DNA from: Lachnospiraceae bacterium
GTDB lineage: Bacteria > Bacillota > Clostridia > Lachnospirales > Lachnospiraceae
Length of the DNA stretch: 36,379 nucleotides
NCBI GenBank assembly: GCA_900770225.1
Contig: CAAGJU010000186.1
Coordinates: 1-36,379, forward strand
Direction: 5' to 3'
Part shown: in pieces, positions 1 to 8,462 of the stretch
Layout of the letters: each line of letters starts with the position of its first letter
Numbering within the stretch: the stretch's first letter is position 1
Translations under genes and position numbers: made by a program
The notes under the pieces: model-generated
The model's input: only the letters and a program-made list of their open reading frames with translations
Database searches by the model: none
Told to the model about the DNA's origin: nothing

Positions 1-1
1 T

Positions 2-223
2 GCACATCCCTACACATCCTGCGATAAGGGAACCGTAGAGCGGCATAACGGTCTGATCAGAAGATTCATACCAAAGGGTAAGCGGATTGATGACTTTACC
101 GGCCAGCAGATCTCCGATGTGGAGACCTGGTGTAACTGCCTCCCGAGGAAGATCCTGGGTTACAGAACCCCGGATGAAATCTTCGAGGAGGAAATGGACC
201 GAATCTACCAGGCTACTGCCTAG
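2..223 (+). CDS. IS30-family transposase, C-terminal fragment
   Basis: The frame is open from the window edge and ends at TAG 221-223, giving 73 residues. They read AHPYTSCDKGTVERHNG followed by LIRRFIPKGKRID, the end of the DDE catalytic core of IS30-family transposases. The E of GTVERHNG is the position of the final catalytic glutamate, and the tail (DEIFEEEMDRIYQ) is typical of the family. The rest of the gene lies left of the window, so completeness of the element cannot be judged. A transposase of this family cuts and joins the ends of its own element. Recognition is by motif and is confident; whether it is active is unknown. Confidence 0.85.
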   Translation, partial: AHPYTSCDKGTVERHNGLIRRFIPKGKRIDDFTGQQISDVETWCNCLPRKILGYRTPDEIFEEEMDRIYQATA

Positions 224-227
224 CAGA

Positions 228-258
228 GGGTGTCCAACTTGTTATTGCAATTTGCGAT
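228..258 (+). mobile_element. Probable right end of the IS30-type element
   Basis: Just after the transposase stop is GTGTCCAACTTGTTATTGCA, which resembles the terminal inverted repeats of Clostridia IS30 elements in position and composition. The matching left end is outside the window, so the exact boundary and any target duplication cannot be confirmed. Confidence 0.35.
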
Positions 259-260
259 TT

Positions 261-305
261 AAAATTAAAATCAAAAATTAAAATCAAAAATTAAAATCAA
301 AAATC
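261..305. repeat. AT-rich 13-bp tandem repeat, about 3.4 copies
   Basis: Three exact copies of AAAATTAAAATCA occupy 261-273, 274-286 and 287-299, followed by a partial copy to 305. The array directly abuts the presumed element end, so it may be slippage-generated sequence at the insertion border. Confidence 0.85.
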
Positions 306-534
306 AGATAAGACATGCAAACGCAGAAAAAGCCAGAACAGTTTCCGGCTGTCCGTTGCGGTCTGCATTTCTCACGATCTGCAATTCCTTCGGTATGTGA
401 TAAGGACTTCGGCCTGTACCATCACAGCTTTCCATCTGTTCCACCTCTTTTCCCTGTTCCCGCGGCAGAACAGCAGCTTTTTTCTGAGAGCACTGCGTTT
501 GTCGCCGGATTAAATTGTTATTATTATTCATCAA
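304..534 (-). CDS. Possible small hypothetical protein at the IS border
   Basis: A 76-codon minus-strand frame starting MMNNNNN and ending AFSAFACLI, with its stop inside the last unit of the 13-bp repeat array. I do not recognise it. It has a polar middle and a short hydrophobic tail. No Shine-Dalgarno sequence is visible before the paired ATGs. Because it stops at the repeat/IS junction it may be the truncated remainder of a longer gene cut by the insertion, or simply chance. Confidence 0.2.
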   Translation of the reverse strand: MMNNNNNLIRRQTQCSQKKAAVLPREQGKEVEQMESCDGTGRSPYHIPKELQIVRNADRNGQPETVLAFSAFACLI

Positions 535-854
535 CCGCGCTTACTTTAACACTTCACTTTTTATTTGTAAACACTGTTCTTCTTTGTAAACGCTGTTATT
601 CCCGGACATCCGGTCTGTTGAAAAAATTTCTCTGAACGTATGCCGGAGACAATGATCAGGCATTGATCCGAATAGTGTGGAGAAATTTAATTGAGGGTTA
701 ATTTTCGTCGATTTTATGGTTCAGTCAAAGATCAATGATGCCCGACAGCAGGTGCAGAATGCGATCAGACACGTGGAAGATATTCTGCGGCAGCTTCGCA
801 TCAGAACATGACAGATTTTTAGGAGGGGGCAGATCCAGATCCCAGAACTGCGTA

Positions 855-890
855 GGCGATCATCTCTCCGTTATCGGAGAGGTGATCGCC
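855..890 (-). terminator. Long hairpin downstream of the hydrogenase gene
   Basis: A 16-bp stem (GGCGATCATCTCTCCG paired with CGGAGAGGTGATCGCC, one G-U) closes on a TTAT loop, 22 bases past the hydrogenase stop. There is no clear U tract on the minus strand, so it may act as a transcript-stabilising hairpin rather than an intrinsic terminator. Confidence 0.5.
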
Positions 891-912
891 AGGGAGTTTC
901 TATAAAATCATT

Positions 913-2568
913 TTAGATTTCTTCAAAGACTTCAGCACCCTGATGGCAAACCGGGCATTCTTCCGGAGGCGTTACACCTTCACAGATATAACCGCAGATA
1001 CTGCATTTCCAGGTCTTTATCTCATCAAAGACTTCGGCGCCCTGATGGCACACCGGGCACTCCTTCGGCGGCTCTTCTCCTTCATAGACATAGCCGCAGA
1101 TCCGGCACTTCCATTTTCTCTTCTTATCTCCCGGCTTCGTGACCTCCACATAGTCGCTCTCCGGGGTCTTCTGTTCTTTCAATTTCCTGTATTTTTCCGC
1201 ACTCTCACCGAGGTCGTTCTCTCTGCTGTGATAGGACGTGTGCAGGAGCTTTTCCGCGAGATCCGAAAGAGGCTTTCCATAGAAAGATTCATACAGGTCG
1301 TTCAGTTCCCGGTTTCTCGTACTTACCTTTTCATCCATTGTGGCATCTTTTGCATAAAGTCCCTGCATGCGTTCTTTTCTCGCGTCGTCTGCAGTTTCAA
1401 GATGCTTCGGCTGTCCGCCACCACCTATGCAGCCGCCCGGGCATGTCATGACTTCAATGAAATCAAAGTCGCTGAGCTTCTGTTCTTCAAGGAAACGCCG
1501 CACATTCGCAGTTCCGTAGATCACCGCAACACGGACAGCAAGTGAGTCTGTGAGCTGCACGGCAGCGGTTCGGATTTTCTCATATCCCCGGACCGCAGAA
1601 AGCTGGAGAAGGTTCTTCGGTGCCGGTTTATTGTTGAGGTATTCATACGCTGCCCTGAGAGCAGCTTCCATGACACCGCCGGTTGCACCGAAGATCACAC
1701 CGGCGCCGCTCTTCTCAGACATCAGGGAATCAAAATCCGAGTCCGGAAGTCCCTTATAATCGATGCCTGCATTTTTTGCCCAGGCAATGAGCTCTCTGGT
1801 AGTGATGCAGAGATCCATATCACGGAGAGAAGGCTCATTCCAGTAAGCAGCGGAACTGTTCATTTCTTCGCGGCGGATCTCAAACTTTTTTGCTGTGCAT
1901 GGAGTCAGGCACACGTTCACGATTTTTTTCGGATCGATGCCCTGTTTCTTGGCGTACCAGGTCTTGATGGTCGGTCCCTGCATACCGATCGGGCTCTTTG
2001 CTGAGGAAATGTTCGGCAACAGATCCGGATAGTAGGTCTCTGCAAATTTTACCCAGGCCGGGCAGCACGATGTGAACTGCGGCAGCGGCGCACTCTTCTT
2101 CGTCACACGTGAGAGAAGCTCTGAAGCTTCTTCGACGATGGTCATATCTGCTGCAAAGTCCGTGTCCAGTACAATGTCGACGCCAAGAGCCCGGAGCAAT
2201 GCAACCATTTTTCCCTCGGAGAATGTACCCGGAGCCTCCCCGAAACCCTCACTGAGGGAAACCCGGACAGATGGTGAGGTAGAGACAATCACTATTTTTT
2301 CCGGATCAGCAATCGCCGCTTTCAGGGCATCAATTTCGCTCTTCTCGGTAATCGAATCCACAGGGCAGACGTTCGCGCACTGTCCGCAGTGGATACAGAT
2401 CGGCACATCATTGGTCCTGGACAGGTCATAATAGGTCAGGACTGAAATCTCATCCCGGCAGACGTCACGGCACTTGCCGCAGCGGATACAGAGATCTTCA
2501 TGGCGTTCAATGGAGGGGTTGTCCGGATCGATCGGTACCCGGATGTCTGGTGAAAGGTGTTTTGTCAT
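913..2568 (-). CDS. [FeFe] hydrogenase with two C-terminal rubredoxin modules
   Basis: A soluble iron-only hydrogenase of 551 residues, expected to couple proton reduction or H2 oxidation to small electron carriers. In order: two [4Fe-4S] ferredoxin motifs (Cys27/30/33/37 and Cys58/61/64/68), then the H-cluster domain. L1 is FTSCCPAW (Cys168 at the proton-relay position, Cys169 a ligand), L2 is LTPCTAKKFE (Cys224) and L3 is EVMTCPGGCIGGGGQP (Cys376, Cys380). The usual Met of the L2 MPC motif is Thr here. The C-terminus carries two tandem rubrerythrin-type rubredoxin modules (Cys488/491/504/507 and Cys522/525/538/541). The start at 2568 is preferred because GGAGG lies just upstream; an in-frame ATG at 2664 would add 32 residues and lacks such a site. 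The family is certain; the subgroup and electron partner are not. It stands alone, without maturases or NADH-linked subunits nearby. Confidence 0.93.
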   Translation of the reverse strand: MTKHLSPDIRVPIDPDNPSIERHEDLCIRCGKCRDVCRDEISVLTYYDLSRTNDVPICIHCGQCANVCPVDSITEKSEIDALKAAIADPEKIVIVSTSPSVRVSLSEGFGEAPGTFSEGKMVALLRALGVDIVLDTDFAADMTIVEEASELLSRVTKKSAPLPQFTSCCPAWVKFAETYYPDLLPNISSAKSPIGMQGPTIKTWYAKKQGIDPKKIVNVCLTPCTAKKFEIRREEMNSSAAYWNEPSLRDMDLCITTRELIAWAKNAGIDYKGLPDSDFDSLMSEKSGAGVIFGATGGVMEAALRAAYEYLNNKPAPKNLLQLSAVRGYEKIRTAAVQLTDSLAVRVAVIYGTANVRRFLEEQKLSDFDFIEVMTCPGGCIGGGGQPKHLETADDARKERMQGLYAKDATMDEKVSTRNRELNDLYESFYGKPLSDLAEKLLHTSYHSRENDLGESAEKYRKLKEQKTPESDYVEVTKPGDKKRKWKCRICGYVYEGEEPPKECPVCHQGAEVFDEIKTWKCSICGYICEGVTPPEECPVCHQGAEVFEEI

Positions 2569-2930
2569 GCTTGCCTCCTTCTTCATTATGATGGCGGGTA
2601 TTCTCGTCATATGAACCAGCTGAATCGTGTCCTTTGTGTTCTGGCTGCGTTTTTTCAGTGTCATGCATCAGGCAATAGGTAACGGCCTCACATTTGCATC
2701 GCCGCGGATTTATCTGTGAATTTTGATCGTCACAATCATAATGACAGGATTACCGCATACAAATGGAGACCATCAAATGAATAATATCACAGTCCGCGTC
2801 AGAATGGATAATCGCAAAAATTCTTTTTATCCGGCTTCCCTGTCAGCGGAAATGGTGGCAGAATAGGCTGCGTGATATATAGCAGCTGTAAACCGTGATT
2901 TTGATCTGTGTCAGGATCAGGAGAATGGAT

Positions 2931-3854
2931 ATGGAAGAAAATATGGAATCTGCGAGGCTTTCTGCCGCAGAGCAGTCCGGCCATATGCCCGGCGGTGCAG
3001 ACCTCATGAACAGAAAAAATCAGAAAAAACATCTGGCAGTAACCTGCATTCTCATCATGCTGTTTGCGTCAGGCATGATCATCAATGAATCAGACTATCT
3101 GGGCAGCAACCACACGTCTGTGGTCACGTATCTGGAGGTGTACAGTGCTTTCCTTCCGCTGCTTGTCTATATTATTCCCTTTGGAATTGTGGTGAAATGG
3201 CTCTCTTCCAGATATGCATTGCCTAGCCTGGAGCTTTTGACCGCGGTCTTCTGCGGCGCGTTTATTCCTGCTTCGCTGGCCGGAGAAGTAAATGGCAACT
3301 TTGATGATCTCATGAAATCTCTGATGGGTGCTTCCTATTCCGACGCATGGATCGGGTCGGCGGAAGCCGGCATCACAGAGGAACTGCTCAAGCTTGCCAC
3401 GACAGCAATGTTTCTGTATGTGCTGAACAGGAAGTCCTTGCAGCATTATCTGACAATCGGCATGTGTGTGGGTATGGGCTTTCAGATAGAAGAGGATATC
3501 TCCTATATTACGGAGAGTGGCTTCGCAAATGTAAATGACGCATTTCCGACAGCGATGGACAGAATCTCCGGCGCATTCGGTTCGCACTGGGCCTATGCCG
3601 CAGTTACCGCCGCAGGACTCTGGCTGATTGTCAGAGCCGACAGAAGAAATCACAGGCGGAAGGGGATCGTATGGATTTTGCTCGTGGTGGCTGATCATTT
3701 CCTGTATGATTCCCCTCTCGGAGAATCGCTGCTCTTTAACGCCATTCTGACAGCCGCCGTCGTACTGCCTGTGATCATCTTCTACAGAAGCCCGGAAACA
3801 ACCGCAGAGGAAAAGAAGAGTCTCCCCGAATCGGAGAGATTTACTTCGATGTAG
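2931..3854 (+). CDS. PrsW-family intramembrane metalloprotease-like protein
   Basis: About 307 residues with several hydrophobic segments, so an integral membrane protein. It carries the motif series of the PrsW/M82 family: TEELLK (EExxK) near the middle, GFQIEEDISYI, SHWAYAAVTAAG, and DHFLYD near the end. The Glu and His residues of these motifs are the expected metal-binding or catalytic positions. Known members include PrsW of Bacillus subtilis, which cuts the anti-sigma factor RsiW; no anti-sigma gene lies nearby here, so the substrate is unknown. The ATG at 2931 is chosen because AGGAG sits seven bases before it; ATGs at 2925 and 2895 are in frame. A terminator follows, so it is probably monocistronic. 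Confidence 0.8.
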   Translation: MEENMESARLSAAEQSGHMPGGADLMNRKNQKKHLAVTCILIMLFASGMIINESDYLGSNHTSVVTYLEVYSAFLPLLVYIIPFGIVVKWLSSRYALPSLELLTAVFCGAFIPASLAGEVNGNFDDLMKSLMGASYSDAWIGSAEAGITEELLKLATTAMFLYVLNRKSLQHYLTIGMCVGMGFQIEEDISYITESGFANVNDAFPTAMDRISGAFGSHWAYAAVTAAGLWLIVRADRRNHRRKGIVWILLVVADHFLYDSPLGESLLFNAILTAAVVLPVIIFYRSPETTAEEKKSLPESERFTSM

Positions 3855-3866
3855 GGAATAAGAAAA

Positions 3867-3898
3867 CTGTCTTTCATGCGAAGACAGATTGTTTTTTT
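3867..3898 (+). terminator. Intrinsic terminator after the PrsW-like gene
   Basis: CTGTCTT and AAGACAG form a 7-bp stem around a 7-base loop, followed by ATTGTTTTTTT. Confidence 0.85.
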
Positions 3899-4003
3899 AT
3901 TCGGCACACGCACGTTATCTGGTTCATTACCATTTTCGCAATGATAAATGTTATCATGAAAGCATTACAATCCAGATCAGGATATGGAAGGTGAGAAAAA
4001 ATT

Positions 4004-4585
4004 ATGGCGAATATCAGATTCAATTATGAAAAAGAACAGAAACGAGTTGCTGCTTATGATGGCAGCAAATGTGTAGGAAGCTGCAATTATGTGAATCCGG
4101 GCAGTTTCTGGATTATTACACACACAGATGTGGATCCGGCGTATGGCGGACAGGGTATCGCGCGATCGCTGGTAGATATTCTGATGCATCAGGCAATTGA
4201 GGCAGGGGTTAAAGTGAAGCCATTTTGTTCCTATGCGGCAGGGCTGTTTCAGAAGAACTCAGCTTATGCAGAGCAGGAAGATCTTTCGATGATTACGGTA
4301 TTCGAGATGCCAACCTGTCCGGATTGTGCCTATGTGGAAGAGCAGATGAAGGATAACAAATCTTTCCGTCGGATCGATATTGGTGAGCATATTAAGTATA
4401 TGAAGGCCTTTACCCGCATCAGGGATAACAGTCCAGTGTTTGATGATGCAAAAAGAAACGGCAGCGTAGGGATTCCGTGCTTCGTGCTGGAGGATGGGAC
4501 CGTTACCCTGTCACCGGAAGAGGTTGGCCTGAAGTCGAGAACGGCGGAAGGTGCAGCCTGCAGTCTCGATGGAAGAGGATGCTGA
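4004..4585 (+). CDS. GNAT-like acetyltransferase fused to a glutaredoxin-like domain
   Basis: A 193-residue two-domain protein. Residues 1-93 form a small YjdJ-type GNAT domain, with the acetyl-CoA loop AYGGQGIARSLVD and the closing motif CSYAAGLFQKN. Residues 95-193 form a thioredoxin-fold, glutaredoxin-like domain with the active site MPTCPDC and a cis-proline stretch GIPCFVLEDG. The join, EDLS then MITVFEMPTC, falls exactly where a free-standing glutaredoxin would start with Met, so the fusion looks like loss of a stop between two adjacent genes. In relatives I know the two are usually separate. The likely role is small-molecule or protein acetylation linked to thiol redox state, but the substrate is unknown. 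AAGGTGAG precedes the ATG. It stands alone between a terminator and the MATE gene. Confidence 0.8.
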   Translation: MANIRFNYEKEQKRVAAYDGSKCVGSCNYVNPGSFWIITHTDVDPAYGGQGIARSLVDILMHQAIEAGVKVKPFCSYAAGLFQKNSAYAEQEDLSMITVFEMPTCPDCAYVEEQMKDNKSFRRIDIGEHIKYMKAFTRIRDNSPVFDDAKRNGSVGIPCFVLEDGTVTLSPEEVGLKSRTAEGAACSLDGRGC

Positions 4586-4793
4586 TAATCTCACATGGTA
4601 ATTACCTGTATCTGCATTGCAAGCGGGTTATCTGAAGGTGGGCATACTGGATGAGGCTGTGACGGAGATTTCCATTATCATTTCCATTGTCCGTATCGGG
4701 TGGAAAAATATGGATTCTGAAGAAAAATAAATGGAGATGACCTGCTCAGAAAATCACATCAGTTGACAGTATCTGATAGAATGTATCGTAGTT

Positions 4794-6161
4794 TTGAATA
4801 TCGAGGTGATTTTTATCCTGTCCGCTGATTCCCGTAAAAATGAATATCTGATTTATGAAAACCCGATGAAAGCGCTTCTGCTCTTTGCGCTGCCGATGAT
4901 CTTCGGCAACCTGTTTCAGCAGATTTACAATATCGCCGACTCCGTGATTGTCGGCCGCTTTGTCAGCCAGAATGCCCTTGCCGCTGTCGGAGCTTCCAGT
5001 GCGCTGACGAATGTCTTTATCTGCGTGGCCGTCGGAGCCGGAACCGGCGCTTCGGTTCTCGTGAGCCAGTTGTTCGGCAGGCGTGACTATAAACGGATGA
5101 AGTGCGCCGTTTCCACTTCTATCCTCTTCTTCCTCGTTCTCAGTATTCTTCTGGGGATCATCGGTTTTATTTTCAGCCGGCCGATCATGCAGATTCTGCA
5201 CACGCCGGATGAAGTCATGGACATGGCGACCGTATACCTGCGCGTTTACTTTGCGGGTTTCCCATTTCTTTTTATGTACAATATCCTGGCAAGTATGTTC
5301 AACGCTATCGGAAATTCACGGACACCTCTGTACTTTCTGATCTTCTCCTCCGCGCTCAATGTCGGGCTGGATCTTTACATGGTTGTCAGCCTTGGGATGG
5401 GGGTCTTCGGTGCGGCGCTGGCCACATTGATTGCACAGGGCATCTCGACGGCTCTTTCGTTTTTTGTGTTTCTCCGGACCATGCGGCAGTATCCATCAGT
5501 CAGTCAGATCTTTTCCTGGCCCGTTCTTCGCAAGATTCTCGCCTTCGCTGTTCCTTCCATCATTCAGCAGTCGACCGTATCGATCGGCATGATGCTGGTG
5601 CAGTCGGTCGTCAATATTTTTGGTCCCGATGCGCTTGCCGGCTTCTCTGCGGCTGCCCGGATCGAGAATCTGATTGCTGTAATCTGGGTCTCCATCGGCA
5701 ATGCCGTTTCGCCTTTTACCGCACAGAATTATGGTGCCCGCAGGAACGACCGTATTCCGCAGGGATATCACGCTGCTTTGCTGCTCGACCTGATTTTTGC
5801 CGCGGCTGTTTTTCTTCTTGTTGTGCCCCCTGCACACCGGATCGCCGCATTGTTTCTCGGAGACAGCGGAACGACGGAAGCTTATACTGTCGCAGTCAGC
5901 TATATGCGCTGGATTGGCGTTTTCTGCTTTTTTCTGGGCGCAAAAATGGCCACAGACGGTGTCCTCAAGGGAATCGGCTCCATGAAAATCTTCATGATCG
6001 CCAATCTGTGCAACCTGGCGATCCGCGTAAGCGCCGCGATGATCCTTGCGCCGCGCTTCGGCATCAGCTTTGTCTGGTATCCGGTTCCGGTTGGCTGGAT
6101 TACCAATATCCTGATTTCCCATTCCGCGTATCGGAAATTTGCGAGAGAAAATGATGGATAA
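4794..6161 (+). CDS. MATE-family multidrug/cation exporter
   Basis: About 455 residues with the roughly 12 hydrophobic helices of MATE transporters, which export cationic drugs or metabolites using Na+ or H+ gradients. The first helix region reads FALPMIFGNLFQQIYN then IADSVIVGRFV, a hallmark of the family, and GTGASVLVSQLFGRRD follows in the second part. The length fits a complete protein. The start is uncertain: the frame opens at TTG 4794, with a GTG at 4806, but family members begin about ten residues before ENPMKALL and no well-spaced ribosome site with ATG is present. GAGGTGA at 4803-4809 could serve a non-standard start just after it. Confidence 0.88.
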   Translation: MNIEVIFILSADSRKNEYLIYENPMKALLLFALPMIFGNLFQQIYNIADSVIVGRFVSQNALAAVGASSALTNVFICVAVGAGTGASVLVSQLFGRRDYKRMKCAVSTSILFFLVLSILLGIIGFIFSRPIMQILHTPDEVMDMATVYLRVYFAGFPFLFMYNILASMFNAIGNSRTPLYFLIFSSALNVGLDLYMVVSLGMGVFGAALATLIAQGISTALSFFVFLRTMRQYPSVSQIFSWPVLRKILAFAVPSIIQQSTVSIGMMLVQSVVNIFGPDALAGFSAAARIENLIAVIWVSIGNAVSPFTAQNYGARRNDRIPQGYHAALLLDLIFAAAVFLLVVPPAHRIAALFLGDSGTTEAYTVAVSYMRWIGVFCFFLGAKMATDGVLKGIGSMKIFMIANLCNLAIRVSAAMILAPRFGISFVWYPVPVGWITNILISHSAYRKFARENDG

Positions 6162-6187
6162 GAAAATATCCGTGATTGGCTGAACTC

Positions 6188-6979
6188 TTATGTCCCCAAC
6201 AATTCATTCTGCCATAACTTCGAACCGCTCACGACAGGAACTTCAATCCGCTGATTCCTGCAATGATCAGTGCGATGCAGATGATCTGTGATCTGGCAGA
6301 AGAAATCATCTGACCATACATCAAGAGCATGCGGATCCTCGATAAAATTGATAACATCTGCTTTGGCGTTTTCATAATCAATCATATGAAATCTGGCATA
6401 CAATTTTTCCTTTAAGTCGTCCAGAGCGAATGGATCTTCCCTTGAAATGGTTCCAGACTGGATCAATCGTTCTCGCAGGTACATCAGGTTGACTGGTATA
6501 TTTCGGCTAATGTAGAAAGCATAATCGTATAAATCCCGGCCTTTGATTCGGTTTTTCCATGCTCTGGCCAGAACAGCATGAACTTTTCCGGCAAAGAGGG
6601 ATGGTGCGTCATAGATACTAACCTGATAAGGCGCAGGAAGAAGCCGGTATTTGGTCTCAAAACGGGCAAAAGCCGGAGGATTTGTGTCAATTTTGAATTT
6701 TACACGGATGATGGCTTTACTGTCGATACCTTGAATGGGTTCGTCTGAATAGAAAAGCAGAAGATTTTCCTCTGAAAATCGATTCAGTCCTTAAAATATT
6801 CTTAGCGCCGTTCCGCCGTAGAAAGCGGCGTGATGGAAGAAACCGGATCGGCTGAGACCGCATAGAACGGCTTCCTGAATGACTTCTTTTACAGCATTTA
6901 ATTTGTCTTGTTTTGTCTCTTCAGGAAACTGTTCGAGCATCTGTATAAGTAAGTCGTTCATGATTTTCTCCTGATCCAT
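6188..6979 (-). pseudogene. AbiEii-type nucleotidyltransferase toxin, broken
   Basis: The minus strand begins with MDQEKIMNDLLIQMLEQF and reaches the AbiEii motif FYGGTALRIF, which is followed at once by a TAA stop where family members continue HGLxRFSED. The same frame then resumes as GLNRFSEEN and jumps to VKFKIDTNPPAF, skipping roughly the hundred residues that normally lie between, so there is an internal deletion as well. The C-terminal half (SLFAGKVHAVLARAWKNR, KGRDLYDYAFYISRNIP) remains readable to 6188. Intact AbiEii proteins are nucleotidyltransferase-like toxins of type IV toxin-antitoxin and abortive infection systems. This copy cannot make an active enzyme because most of the nucleotidyltransferase core is missing. 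Confidence 0.8.
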
Positions 6980-7245
6980 GCATTCAATAATTTTAAATTG
7001 GTGCAGTGGTAAAGCGGCGCGATCCGGAGCAGTTGTGTAGTATCAAGCTTCTCAAATTCATCCGTATCAATTCGCTGATCTTCAAATAACAGTTCCAGGA
7101 GTTCCTTTCTGTTTGAAACCGGCGGCAGTTTATATAACTGATCACAGAGAGCCTTTTCAGCAGAGGCGATCTGATAGTAATATTCACCTTCGCGTACAAT
7201 TCGAATAATATATTGTATTATCAGGTGAAAATCAAGAAAAAGCAT
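6958..7245 (-). pseudogene. AbiEi-type antitoxin, C-terminal remnant
   Basis: Ninety-five codons ending just inside the following AbiEii remnant, an overlap of about 22 bases that is normal for this gene pair. The readable part, YYQIASAEKALCDQLYKLPP then RIDTDEFEKLDTTQLL, is the C-terminal domain of AbiEi antitoxins. The N-terminal winged-helix DNA-binding domain that normally autoregulates the operon is absent, and upstream sequence is unrelated. Together with the toxin remnant this is a dead type IV toxin-antitoxin locus. Confidence 0.75.
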
Positions 7246-7390
7246 AAGCGATCTGCTTGAAAAAGATTCGTCTGAAAATTAGGCGCGAATTGTCTCGATT
7301 TGCTTTACCATTGATTTTTCATCCGTTTTCTGTGGCATAATGGTTCAAACAATTAAACAAACATACGCATTCAAAACGGAGGATATAACT

Positions 7391-8053
7391 ATGGATCTGA
7401 TGGAAGCAATGAAAAACAGACATTCTGTAAGACAATACACCGACCGGCCGCTCGATGAAGAGGCGGTTGTCACACTCCGGAAGGAAACGGATCGAATCAA
7501 TAAGGAGAGCGGACTGCATATCCAGCTGATCACAAATGAGCCGGATGCCTTTGATGCGGGGGCACCGTCCTATGGAAGCTTTCAGGGATGCCGCAACTAT
7601 TTTGCCATGATCGGGCCGAAAGGAAAGGATGAGGAAGTCGGATACTACGGTGAGCAGCTTGTGCTTCTGGCACAGACCCTGGGTATCAATTCCTGCTGGG
7701 TTGCCATGACCTACAAGAAGGGAAAATCGCACGGGGATATTGCACCCGGTGAGAAACGTTATGTGGTAATTGCGCTCGGCTATGGGAAGACACAGGGAGC
7801 GACGCATAAGGTGAAGTCTTTAACGGATATCAGTGATTACAAGGCCGGTGATCCCGACTGGTATAAAGCCGGTCTGGAAGCGGCGCTTCTGGCTCCGACA
7901 GCTGTTAACCAGCAGAAGTTCATGATTACAAGAAACGGCGACAAGGTCAGTGCAAAAACAGCCGGATTCGGTTTCTATACGAAAATGGACCTGGGAATCG
8001 TCAAATACCACTTCGAGCTCGGGGCTGGCAGAGGACATGACATCTGGAAGTAA
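7391..8053 (+). CDS. Nitroreductase-family flavoprotein
   Basis: A 220-residue FMN-dependent nitroreductase-like enzyme. It starts MDLMEAMKNRHSVRQYTDRP, the classic N-terminal FMN-binding RHSxRxYxDRP motif. It continues with GINSCWVAMTYKKGK and VVIALGYGKTQG and ends with a duplicated-lobe signature (GLEAALLAPTAVNQQKF). The family reduces quinones, nitro compounds or flavins with NAD(P)H; the substrate cannot be told from sequence. The ATG at 7391 has GGAGG ten bases upstream, and an in-frame ATG at 7340 lacks one. An ArsR-type regulator follows 52 bases later and may share its transcript. Confidence 0.87.
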   Translation: MDLMEAMKNRHSVRQYTDRPLDEEAVVTLRKETDRINKESGLHIQLITNEPDAFDAGAPSYGSFQGCRNYFAMIGPKGKDEEVGYYGEQLVLLAQTLGINSCWVAMTYKKGKSHGDIAPGEKRYVVIALGYGKTQGATHKVKSLTDISDYKAGDPDWYKAGLEAALLAPTAVNQQKFMITRNGDKVSAKTAGFGFYTKMDLGIVKYHFELGAGRGHDIWK

Positions 8054-8105
8054 CAGGCAGTCTGCGTTGATTTCATTGCCGGGCGGTCCCGGAGAAGGGT
8101 AAATA

Positions 8106-8462
8106 ATGACATCTGTGGAAGAAATCAAAAGGCTTTCAGCGGAGCTTCAGAGTTCCAGGAAACTTCTGACGGCTCTGGGAGACGAGGTCAGGCAGCATCT
8201 GATCCTGGTCATGATCCAGTCAGGTGACTGCACAGGCCTCAGGGTAAATGATATTGCAGAAAAAACATCGCTGTCCAGACCGGCAGTATCGCACCATCTG
8301 CAGATTCTGAAGGATGTGGGCATTCTGAAAATGCGCCGCGAGGGAACAAAAAATTTCTACTATTTTAATGAAGATGCAGAGGCAATCGACAAGCTGATCG
8401 GAATGCTTGAGCACGCAAAACAGATCATGTGCGCCCTGCCGGACAGGAGTGGAGATGATTAA
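8106..8462 (+). CDS. ArsR-family winged-helix transcriptional regulator
   Basis: One hundred and eighteen residues forming a compact ArsR-type repressor. LLTALGDEVRQHLILVMIQ leads into the helix-turn-helix VNDIAEKTSLSRPAVSHHLQ and the wing ILKMRREGTKNFYYFN. No cysteine pair of the classic metal sensors is visible in the recognition helix, so it probably senses something other than arsenite-type metals. It lies downstream of the nitroreductase on the same strand, and its last codons overlap the next small frame. Confidence 0.87.
   Translation: MTSVEEIKRLSAELQSSRKLLTALGDEVRQHLILVMIQSGDCTGLRVNDIAEKTSLSRPAVSHHLQILKDVGILKMRREGTKNFYYFNEDAEAIDKLIGMLEHAKQIMCALPDRSGDD

Larger units (their letters stand above)
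224..912. other. Mostly non-coding stretch between IS30 edge and hydrogenase gene
   Basis: Apart from the element end, the 13-bp repeats, one doubtful minus-strand frame and the hairpin at 855-890, I see nothing convincing here. A 31-residue frame at 716-811 is glutamine/arginine rich and helical-looking but has no ribosome binding site. Confidence 0.6.

Noticed and set aside
716..811. 31-residue helical frame (MVQSKINDARQQ...)
   Set aside because: No ribosome binding site and no recognisable family.
2777..2866. 29-residue frame starting MNNITVRV, like the start of RelB-type antitoxins
   Set aside because: Only the first eight residues resemble RelB, it stops early and no toxin gene follows.
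4602..4730. Frame reading ALQAGYLK...LDEAV, faintly like the end of a family 3 glycoside hydrolase
   Set aside because: The match is too short and there is no upstream coding part.
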